Below, piece by piece: positions 1-8,624 of a DNA stretch of 64,000 bases (its first letter is position 1; each line of letters begins with the position of its first letter). Position numbers and translations under genes: made by a program. The notes under the pieces are model-generated. The model was not told the DNA's origin and searched no databases. It saw only the letters and a program-made list of their open reading frames with translations. The DNA lies in NCBI GenBank assembly GCA_009760855.2, contig WPIO01000006.1, positions 2,079,001 to 2,143,000 on the forward strand. Reading direction: 5' to 3'. This DNA comes from Cristatella mucedo (lineage: Eukaryota > Bryozoa > Phylactolaemata > Cristatellidae).

Positions 1-109
1 CCTATAGCAAAGGCAGACAGACATGCATGTAGTGAGCTACAGAATTCAAGTTGGAATAGCACAAAGGCAGGAACCAGCTTGGTGTAGTGCGTTTATCTAT
101 GCATGCCCG

Positions 110-400
110 AGTCGTTGCAATCTCAAAGTTATTGAAAATAAGCAAGCTTGACTGTTGAGCTGATATACTCATCTCGTTACAAGTAATTTTGGAAGACGAC
201 ATCCAGATCCGTGCATAGGCTAAAGGCAATATGCTAGTCGAGCCGATTTGAAGGCTTAGACTTTCACGTTTCTGAGTAACACCTTATTTGCTCCTATTTA
301 TTAAGCTTTGACGTCATTCAATTTGAGAAAGTTTGCTGACATACAATCGCGAATTTCAGCAATACAATGCCTCGACCGATCTGGGAGTGTTTGAGAAGCT
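110..400 (-). repeat. degenerate LINE-B fragment
   Basis: The minus strand aligns by eye with the region upstream of the LINE-B thumb, as in the better copy at 57720-57870. Shared landmarks are AGCCGATTT near 240 and TTTGAGAAAGTTTGCTG near 320. It lies upstream of the first visible CDCA7 exon, probably in an intron. Confidence 0.55.
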
Positions 401-509
401 GGAAGGCAGAGAACACTAGTGCAGCCGTAAGCCGTCTGCCTAGGAACCTTTTTTCAGGCACCTTTTTTCGTCCTCCCGAAGTTACAATCTATGGTCTGAT
501 TTGTCGCAG

Positions 510-584
510 GCTCCAGAAGACATCACGGAGGAAGACCTAGCTAACGTTGCATCGGTGGTCAGTGACAAGACGTACAACGAGAGG
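510..584 (+). CDS. CDCA7: CDCA7 exon (EDITEEDLANVA segment)
   Basis: 25 codons in phase 0. The acceptor is CAG at 507-509 and the donor GTAAAT starts at 585. It encodes the helix just before the zinc-binding domain, matching the vertebrate EDITEEEL segment. Confidence 0.9.
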
Positions 585-2298
585 GTAAATTGCAGCAGCG
601 ATACCTACTCTCGCGATCCTGCCTGCCTCACCCCTTTCCACCCACCCACCGGGCGCATGCTTGAGCTCTTCCCACACTCGGAGTGGAAAGAGCTCTTTTT
701 CCCACACTCGCGCGCTGCCTCCTCTAAGCCTTGTGCGTGCTTGCTTGCAGGGTATGACTTGTCACCAGTGTCGGCAGAAAACGCTCGACACGAAGACGAT
801 ATGTCGGAGCGGCAGATGCACGGGCACCAGAGGCCAGGTACGAATTCACGCCGCCGCTCGTCGCCGCGGGTCTCGACGAGCCGCCGAGTCGCGCCACTCG
901 CCGCGATTCGTCGTCAAAGTCGGCCTGAGCCCTGCTGCGATGAGACCGAGCGACCGCTGGGCAGCTCAGGGGGCGCAGAGTCATCGTTGGCATGGCTGCG
1001 GCTGTCGTGTCGTTCGGGACCCTGCAAAAGCGCGCGCGAGAGCTGCAGCGGCGATGCCGTCTCGGCGCGCACTCCTCGCGCTCAAGTTCGGCGTTCGTCG
1101 AACGATGCTTGCTGTCCTGTCCTGTCGCTGGAAGTCGCGATGCCGCAATCGGCAGTCGCTTTCCGCTCTCCTTCTCTCACCTTCTTACCCCTTCCCCACG
1201 ATGGTGCTGCCTGTGCCCCGCCCCACCCCCACCCCGATCATCTTGCACTTGTTGCCGCCGAACGTTTTCAGTTTTGTGGCCCGTGCCTGCGGAATCGATA
1301 CGGAGAAGATGCCAGAGAGGCTCTGCGAAACCCGGTAAGAAACGTCGATGGAGAGCAAGGCGCTTACGCCAAGCCAAGGGAACGCAATCTCCCCCTCGCC
1401 GAGATTACGGAGCCCGAGGCCCCCTCCCCCCTTGCACGCATCGAATTCTCGTGCCGTCGCTTTAGTTATGCCGGCCGGCTGAGGTGCAGCACCAGCAGCT
1501 GGTCGTGCGTGTGCGCCTCTCGCGCGCGACCCTTTCTCGAGGCTCGCTCACCAGCTATAGGTCGTTGTCATTGTCGCTGTTGCACGGGTCGAGTGGTGTC
1601 TCGCTTGTAGGAATGGATCTGTCCGTCGTGCCGTGGCATCTGCAACTGCAGCATGTGCCGCCGGCGCGCCGGCAAGGCCTGCACGGGCATCCTGATACAC
1701 TGCGCCCGCGAGAGCGGATACGACAGCGTCAGCTCGTTCCTGAGCGGGTGAGGCTTGCTCGCCGCCTGCGCAATGTGTGCGTCGGCGAGAGAGGGGCGCT
1801 CGTCTGCAGCCTCAGCCGTTGGCTGCTCACGGTGGCAGGAAGCTGGAACCCGAGAGGCAGGGAGCGGTGGGATTGGATCGGTCGGCGGAGGCGGCGGCTC
1901 ACCTCCGTTGGTCGCGGCCGTCCATGCTTGCCACGGCTGAGGTTCGCTTGCACACGGGGCAGTGACCTTGCTCGAAGAGGGGGGGGGCAGCCACGAGCTC
2001 GCGACGCGAAAGCGCCGGCGCGGCCACCACCAAGCAGCGTCACGTGCCGCTCTTGCTTCGACCAGCGGCACGCCGCAGCAGCAGTCGTCGTCGTCAAGCT
2101 TGGCCAGCGTAACCGCATAGGTATCGCTCGAGTGGGGAGACGCTGATGCCGCACTTGAGCAGCAGCGCCGCCGCCCAGTGCAGTGCAGCTCGGGCAGTCG
2201 CCTCCTGCTGCGCCTCTGCTCAGAGGCGCAGCATCCTAACTGCGCTCAACATTGACGGCCACCTCTTACCCTGTTTTGTTTTTAGCTCGAAAATCTGA
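510..2298 (+). CDS. CDCA7: CDCA7 homologue, 3' part (zf-4CXXC_R1 domain)
   Basis: Partial gene; its 5' exons lie left of the window. In vertebrates CDCA7 is a nuclear protein that recruits and activates the HELLS remodeller and supports maintenance DNA methylation. Four exons join in phase 0: 510-584, 751-837, 1272-1334 and 1611-1747, all with AG/GT borders, giving about 120 residues. A fifth short exon at 2286-2298 is less certain. Visible motifs in order are EDITEEDLANVA, CHQCRQKTLDTKTIC, TGTRGQ, FCGPCLRNRYGEDAR, then WICPSCRGICNCSMC and GILIH. These form the complete cysteine array of the family. Positions matching human residues R274, G294 and R304, which are mutated in ICF syndrome type 3, are all conserved. 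A reading frame running through introns at 501-1610 is not the real protein. I am sure of the family; the last exon is inferred. Confidence 0.93.
751..837 (+). CDS. CDCA7: CDCA7 exon (first CXXC pair)
   Basis: 29 codons in phase 0, between acceptor TTGCAG (ends 750) and donor GTACGA (starts 838). It encodes CHQCRQKTLDTKTICRSGRC and ends in TRGQ. It holds the residues equivalent to human R274 and G294. Confidence 0.93.
1272..1334 (+). CDS. CDCA7: CDCA7 exon (CGPCLRNRYGED)
   Basis: 21 codons in phase 0. The acceptor is TTTTCAG (ends 1271) and the donor GTAAGA starts at 1335. It encodes FCGPCLRNRYGEDAREALRN plus P, close to identical to the vertebrate block, and includes the residue equivalent to human R304. 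Confidence 0.93.
1611..1747 (+). CDS. CDCA7: CDCA7 exon (C-terminal cysteine cluster)
   Basis: 45 codons plus 2 bases. The acceptor is TTGTAG (ends 1610). It encodes EWICPSCRGICNCSMCRRR, then a GILIH block and a GYDSVSSFLS tail. A consensus donor GTGAGG starts at 1748. If it is not used, a TGA at 1749-1751 ends the protein directly after FLSG. Confidence 0.9.
2286..2298 (+). CDS. CDCA7: possible terminal CDCA7 exon
   Basis: A polypyrimidine tract and TTTTTAG acceptor end at 2285. Joined to the two leftover bases of the previous exon, the frame reads G-S-K-I-stop. A different frame after the same acceptor reads LENLKPVASVSE-stop (2286-2324), which resembles the vertebrate C-terminus but would need a different phase. 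The choice is unresolved. Confidence 0.35.
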
Positions 2299-3130
2299 AA
2301 CCCGTGGCGAGTGTCTCAGAATAGTGGTGATCTATTCGGGAAAGGAAGAGCGAGTCATCACTGCAGCAGCAAAGCAAACGTTCTACCTCGCCCACTTTTT
2401 AGTCGATGGTGACCGAAGGCCGAAAGATTATTGTGCTTACGAATTGCGCAGTGCGAATCACACTCAGGCGCTGCGCCTCGCACGTCGGATGCTCGTCGTC
2501 GTCGTCGTCGCGTGCGCCGTTACCCGGTTTGTCATTTCGTAGCGTTTTCTACCACTGCTTGAGCACCGTGCAGGAGCAGCGTCTGCTGGCTGCTGCTTTG
2601 TAAAGCAGGACGCCTGCTGCACATCCTTCCTTGTTATCTCCCCCTGCTCGAGCCGGGTTCTCGTGTGGGTGCTGTGCTGCCAGTCTGTGCCCATGCTCGG
2701 CTGCGTGCTCAGTAGTGAGAGCGAGCAGGGAACTTGAAATATTGTCAAAAGTGCCTGTTTAATCTATTTTTGCCTGTTACAAATGCATTTTACTTCATTA
2801 CCTGCTTGCTTGCAGTGCACTCGTTGCTTGCTTGCCGGTCAGATCCGGCCGTATTGGTCTAGTGTGCAAAATGAGCGATAGGCCCGGCTGACACCAGATT
2901 ATTAAGCACCGCCACAGTATTCAGATGAATTTTCGACCTCCATTTCTGCTACTCTAAGGGCAGCATGCGTTTTCTGACCTTTGTGGAGTTTGTATGACCT
3001 TCAAAGTTCTGACGAGCGTCGGGCTCACAATCTGAGTAAGGTAAGACCTATTTAAAGTCCGTCTAATTTGTAGTCCTTGGTACATTTGAAATTCTGTGTT
3101 TATGGACTAGCTGATTGTGATTGCTTGCTC
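2299..3130. other. no gene seen downstream of CDCA7
   Basis: Probable CDCA7 3' flank. It contains a short GTC run near 2490-2510. I see no conserved reading frame and no recognised repeat. Confidence 0.5.
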
Positions 3131-3134
3131 CGTG

Positions 3135-3400
3135 TGTCTCCGTCTGAAACTCCTCAAAGCCACGAAAACTATATGAGTTACACTGGAGAGTTTTGTATAG
3201 CGTACTCACAGCCTAAGCGGCTTTCGGTACGTATTCGGTAGCCAACAGACTTCGTCGCACGAAACAAAGAGAAAGTGTGAAGCATAGCCGAGTCAGGAGA
3301 GCAGTTGAGGTATTGAGTAGCATGGAAGTGAGCAGCTCAGGACCGCTGAAAAGAATGAGCCATCGGCTGTAGGAGTTGTAGTTACGCAACGACAACTACT
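3135..3400 (-). repeat. LINE-A 3' end fragment
   Basis: The minus strand matches the LINE-A 3' end, including the CTCCGTCTG tail complement near 3140, the Ser-Arg-Leu C-terminal coding block and the FFSAVLSC region. It breaks up near 3370-3400, where the sequence around the ACAACTACTC motif is rearranged. Confidence 0.75.
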
Positions 3401-4544
3401 CTTCTGCTCCTACGAACTGCCATTGGCTGCCCGGCTGCAGCCCTCCCTGTCATCGCAGCTTCGCCGGCGTTTATGTTCTTGCTCTTCTCTACTGCCAACA
3501 GTCTTTCAGCATCGTGATCTCGCTTGACCAAAGCAAGGCGTTACTTTGGCCTTACACTCACTCACCAAGCTTTTTTTTGATATCCCGAAGTCTATCAAAG
3601 CTGGTGGTGCAGTAGCAGCTATAGCAAGTTCCGGTGAGTTGTTAGCCATTCGCCTTTCCCTCCCCCCTCCCCGGAGCATATCTTCAAATCTCTCGTGCAG
3701 AGTTTCTCCAACCGTCAGAGGCCAATGGTAGCAGAAATCGATGGTCGCCCAGGGGCCACGACTTGCTATATTTTCGATCTTCTCATCTCATTTTGATCCT
3801 GTCAATTATCAGTCGCCCCTTTTAATACTTGGTGACTTAATAATTTTGATAACTCAATTTACCATCTGTGTGCCGAAGTTTGCTCCCCGACAGATTCATT
3901 TTCTCATTCGCATTGGCCAATTAAAGGACACTCGACATACACAAATCTTCCCGCCGGTATCGAAATTTGTCTTTGAACTCCGAAACGTGAAGAACCTTTA
4001 TATTGAAGCTGTGCACAAACAATATCTTCCAGGCTGCTTTTGCATAGTCCTCCTGGTCTGCTATTCCATTGGAATGCCACAGAACCAGGCTTACCGGTGT
4101 TAAGGACGGGTTTGCTCCTCTGCCAGGGCACAATGTACGCCCTCGCCAAGATAGGCTACGGTTGACTGCAGATCCGCAAGTAATTAAGAATAGCAATAGC
4201 AAGCTTGAAAAAGCTCATGAGAAAATCCGAACTGATTTGTTCAACGCCTGGCGTACGAGGATTATCGTAGGTCGCACCAATCCACCAGCCAGGGCCAGCT
4301 GTCTAGCTTCTGTAAGAACATGTACAATCACAAGTGCACAGCGTAAAAATGCCGATCTAGCATCAACCATCTTTTTTTGCACCCAAGCCAGACCCTCGCC
4401 GCAATATTGGCGATCGTTTCTCCAGCTTCTGCGTCTGCTCGATTGGAAAGATGAGTTCATTCCCAAAATGACATCTTGCCCGGAGTCTTCATTCTGCGAT
4501 CCTTGTTCTTCCTCAATTTCCACCTTCAAACCTGCCCCTTTTGC
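3401..4544. other. no gene or clear repeat seen
   Basis: AT-moderate sequence with several short open frames on both strands. None shows a recognisable domain, and the frames overlap on opposite strands. Confidence 0.4.
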
Positions 4545-4722
4545 ATGCAGACCCTGTGCATGTCACCCCTAACCATGTTATTCATTTTGTTTGTTTTTCA
4601 AGCATGATTTTACTTACCATTCAATTGCATTTCCCTTTGCAGCAAATGTAAAGCGCCTAGAGAGAGATATTGAGTTCTCTGAGGGTGCCTTATCAAGTAC
4701 ATTATTATTATTATTATTCTGT
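4545..4722 (+). repeat. LINE-B 3' tail
   Basis: Untranslated 3' end of LINE-B: GCATGTCACCCCTAACCATG, then AAATGTAAAGCGCCTAGAG, a GAGTTCTCTGAGGG block and a terminal (ATT)n. Severely 5'-truncated. Confidence 0.85.
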
Positions 4723-4839
4723 CTCGAGTTCGAATTGATTTCCCAGTCTATGAAGACTTGTAGACCTCTCGGCCACATGCTTACTTTTCTTCTTTTAAGC
4801 TGCCCAGATTATGCTTAAAGTAAGAAAATGCTTCACAAT

Positions 4840-5410
4840 TCAAGCTGCTTACTTCAAGCTATGTTTCGGCAACGCTCAAAAAGACATTTCTCCTCGACAT
4901 TTCTCCTTTCTTTCGTTCCCTCTCAAAGACATCAAAGGATCGAGTAAAGACAGATCAACTTGGCTCCAAATTGACTCTACCAGTAATCTCCTGTAATTGA
5001 AATCCGTAATCTGGGCCCACTCCCAACGCGGCTTGTCCGTAAATGGCCACATCAGCTTCGTGGTCAAGGTAGCCAACTTTCAACTAACTACATAACCTTG
5101 CAAGCATTCGGTTTTATTCGGATAAGGACACTACGGCCAAGCTGCTCCATGCATTCGTGACATCCTCGGCGGACCAGTTATTTACAATTTTTAGGTATTC
5201 GTGCCTTATCAGGCAGGCTACTAGCGACGACACTCCGTCGCTCAACTTTGGGTTCCTTCATTCCTTCGCTCTGGTCTACCTCGCTGAATTAGTTCACTTC
5301 AGGCCGGCCGTCGTACCGACAGCTCTTCCGATTCCAATCGATTGCATGCACCTCGGTCTGGCTTTGAATCCCGACCTCTGCCACACCGATCGGTGTTCTC
5401 AATCATTCAA
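4840..5410 (+). repeat. degenerate LINE-B coding fragment
   Basis: Broken frames on the plus strand match the LINE-B C-terminal domain. Examples are the TTAKLLHAFVTS-like stretch near 5125-5165 and a SLHSFALVYLAEL block near 5255-5290. Stops and frameshifts are frequent, so this is an old copy. Confidence 0.6.
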
Positions 5411-5535
5411 GTAAGATCTCGTCATCAATAGTGTCAAATGCAGCTAATAAATCCTGTAGGGCTAGGGCGGTGACATTCTCACTATTGTTGCTGCACAGGA
5501 TGCCATTGGTTACGCAGAGGGGAGCGTTTACAATG
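5411..5535 (-). repeat. LINE-A reverse transcriptase fragment
   Basis: The minus strand carries the RT motif A region (complement of the LLDLSAAFDT block near 5425-5470) and ends with the N-terminal flank seen at 22960-23075 in another copy. Confidence 0.6.
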
Positions 5536-5639
5536 TAGTAGTGTCGGTAGCATCAAGACTGAAATTTATGTGAATTTATTTTTTCCAATGTGTACTACAA
5601 GCTGCTCGGAGAAAATCGTTTCAATAATTGCTTGCAAAG

Positions 5640-7440
5640 AAGAAAAACAATAATAATAATCCACTTGATGTAGCGGCGTCCTGAACTGAACTCAAGCTTT
5701 ATCCAGGCACTTTACATTTGCTGCAAAGGAAGCGTGATTGATTGGCTAGTGGTAGCAAGCACGGTATGGTATGCAGTGACGTGCACAGGGTCAGCATGCA
5801 AATGTGGTTAGTGGCAGCAAGCACGGTGCCAGCACGCATGAGCACGTAATGGACGAATCGCGCGGATCCAGTAAATGCTGTGAGCAATAGATGCATCTTA
5901 GTTTCTTTTTAAATATCGTCAGGAGTATGCCAGGGGATGTCGTGAAGCAAGTTGGAAGCGAACTCCAGGCCTTGGGAGCATACGGACTAAAGGCACGGTC
6001 TCCAAAAGATTCGAGGTTGGTATGAGGTATAGGTAAACGACTAGATTCCGCATAGCTCGTGGTACGATGATGAGCCTGGTGAGGGAGTAGATCTGATAGG
6101 TCGGCTGGAGCCAAAGGCTAAAAGGATCTTAAAAAGAGCGACAAAATCACCTTGAAGCCGATGCATTGCTTTACTTGGAGCCAGTGCAGATCGGCGCCAA
6201 AGTGATGTAATGTGGCCTATCATCGTGATGTTTTATCATCATTCAATTTAAGAAAGTTTGCAGCCATTCATGTGTGGAGGTCATCAGTATATGCATCAAG
6301 GGAGTTGAGATAATTCGACTTGCTGAAAGGCCGGGAGGGATCAAAGCAGAGGTAAAACTGAGTGTCACCTGCATAGAAGTCAAAGTTTAGATTGTGCAAC
6401 CTGGCAATCACATCGTCAAGAGCCACTGTATAAACCGTGAAAAGAACGGCACCAAGTACGGAGCCCTGAGGTACTCGGTACTTCAGAGGTACCTCGAATG
6501 ATCTGTTTCCATTTACATCAATACTCTGGAGTCTCCCACTGGGATAGGACCTGAACGATTGCAATGCAGTGCCAGTAATGCCCAAGCAAGATGAGAGGCA
6601 CTCGAGAAGGACTTGGCGATCGATAGTATCAAAACTGCAGAAAGATCGAGCAAAACAAGCAGAGAGACTCCATCTAAGTCATTCCTAAGTAGGTCGTAAT
6701 ACATCCGAAGCAATGCTGACGAAACTATGCGATAGTTTGCTAGGACATCGCAATCGAATGCAGGCCTACCTAAGTATCGGTCTACCAATCGCCAATATGA
6801 AGAACTTATGTACAACCCAGTTAACCAGAACAGCATTGCAAATCTCAGTTGTGGCTGCGCGAAGCTTTTCTGCCAGTGGAGACCATAGAGGGATTGGTAT
6901 AGGTTCTTCAGGAGACAAGATCTTTTTACTAGACTTCATTAAATTAGCCACATCACAAGCAGAAACCTCGGCAAATGTTTTATGGAAGGTCACTGCTTAC
7001 GACTCAATAATTGCTTCATTCAGTGGAGGCTTAATGGAGGCACGAATATCTGCAACTTTTAAATGAATCAGGCTCGTAATTTGTCAGCCTAGCAATTAAT
7101 ATCTGGGTAGTGTGAACCCCTCAGAGTTGGCAAGCAAATTGTTTCGTAAGTGTTTTAATTGTTTTGGGTCCGGCTAGCAGGAGGCTTCCGTTTTGAGTAA
7201 AAATGAAGCTCTGGCTTTTATAAATATCCGGTTTCGGACTTGCAGGAAGTTGTGGAAACTGGCTATATGTCGTCTGACCCAGACTTCTTAAAGCTGCGTT
7301 CAAGCCTTCGCTTAAATTTGCACATCTTGTTTTAAGTTTTGTGGATAGTTGAACATATTTGAAAGGAAGCATCACGATTCTGTAAGCGGACGGAATGTAC
7401 GGGAGCGTGCTCGCCAAGAGCACACCTAAGTGTCATGTCC
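5640..7440 (-). mobile_element. LINE-B copy, internally deleted, dead
   Basis: A CR1/L2-type non-LTR retrotransposon on the minus strand. From its 3' end (left) it shows the tail region, the C-terminal block (HRTTSYAESSRLPIP, 5990-6065), a deletion near 6225-6245 that removes much of the connection domain, and the RT palm (VPQGSVLGAVLFTVY near 6420-6475). RT motif C reads YAGD instead of YADD. Upstream is a block reading FAEVSACDVANLMKSSKK near 6930-6990. The mutated catalytic motif, deletion and frameshifts show it cannot work. Confidence 0.85.
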
Positions 7441-8080
7441 ACTCCATTATTGGCAGTATCGAGGCTGCCTGTCGAGTCTAGCTTTACTTCAAGTAGATCT
7501 GCCACGAAGATTTCAGAAAATTTGCCAGGTCAACTAGCTTTTCAAGTCTCGTCCCTGGAGAAACTCTACGTTATGTCGTATATACAATGGAATAGGAACA
7601 TTGAATGAGACTGGGCTACGATCCAAGGTGGTCACAGGTCAGTGGGGCAGACTGACGTTGCGATAACAAGATCCAGGATACGGCCGCCGACGTGAGTGGT
7701 ATGATTAACGTGCGGGACAAAAATCGACGTCTTGTGATTGGGTCTGGAGTTAGAATGACTGCCAAGGTTTTGAGTGGGAACAACGGGTGGAGAAACGACT
7801 GCCCCGGGGCCCGGCAGTCCTTCCTTCGGCTTGTAGCTGGTGTACTTTGGTCACGGTTGGCTAACGTTAGGTAACGTCGACGACAAGGCGCGCTGCAGCA
7901 GCATGCCTGGTAGCCCCCCCCCCCCCCGGCGAAGGTGGTGGGAGTGCCCTGCACGACTCTTACGGGGTGGCGTCTAGGGGGCCAGGTTTCCTCGAGATCC
8001 CTAAGCCCAGCCGAGCCGGTAGAGGAGATGGAAAAATGGTTGTGCGTTACACTGAATTCTGCTTTCCAAAAAGTCTGAAT
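7441..8080. other. no gene seen; contains a poly-C run
   Basis: Left flank of the GPCR gene. A run of more than ten C bases sits at 7914-7927. An open frame on the minus strand (7616-8149) is proline-rich low complexity without a domain. Confidence 0.4.
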
Positions 8081-8142
8081 AGCGGTAAGGGGGGAACAAG
8101 GTAAGGGGGGTAAGGGGGAAAGCGGTAAGGGGGGATTAGCAC
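8080..8142 (+). promoter_or_regulatory. G-run cluster, potential G-quadruplex
   Basis: At least four runs of five or six G occur in about 60 bases, in repeats of the type GGTAAGGGGGG. It lies about 300 bp before the GPCR start codon. G4 folding and a promoter role are inferred, not shown. Confidence 0.5.
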
Positions 8143-8428
8143 GCGACACTGGAAGCCAATGGAAGCGGCTACGCTAGCAATTGCCTTGGCCTTCGCTCGA
8201 CGCGGCAGCGAGAGCCGCTTCTGGCGAACGCCGCCGCGTCGAGCTCCATCAGTGATGGCCCGAGGCGCCAATAGCCCATTGCAATAACTTACCCAAAGTG
8301 ACATCGTCTAAGCCAGCGAGACGCGGGACAGCTGCGAGCTGTCGGGGCGGCGTCGATAGGTTTCGCCTTGCGAACTAACGCCTGCAGTCGGTGCCAGCAG
8401 ACGGTGCGACCGTCGTCGCTGCGGTGCA

Positions 8429-8624
8429 ATGAGCCTTCAGGTGGAAACAATCGAAGCCGGCGCGGATAGTAAGCTCAGTGACGTCGAAGGTCAAGAAGCA
8501 CCGCCCGATGATCTTCTGGCGACAGTGAACGAAGCCTGCAAATGGATCAACGGCTTGATAATTGTGGTCGGCCTGGCGTCCAACTCGCTAATACTCGTGG
8601 TTCTTAGCAAAAGAAAAGTCGGAG
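8429..8624 (+). CDS. GPCR exon 1 (N-terminus and TM1)
   Basis: ATG at 8429; 65 codons plus one base. There is an acidic extracellular N-terminus of about 40 aa without a signal peptide, then TM1. The donor GTACGT starts at 8625. The joint codon GCT encodes Ala66. Confidence 0.88.

Noticed and set aside
501-1610. 369-aa open frame on the plus strand
   Set aside because: It runs through three CDCA7 exons and their introns. The real protein uses spliced exons in different frames, and the frame's own reading outside exon 1 has no domain.
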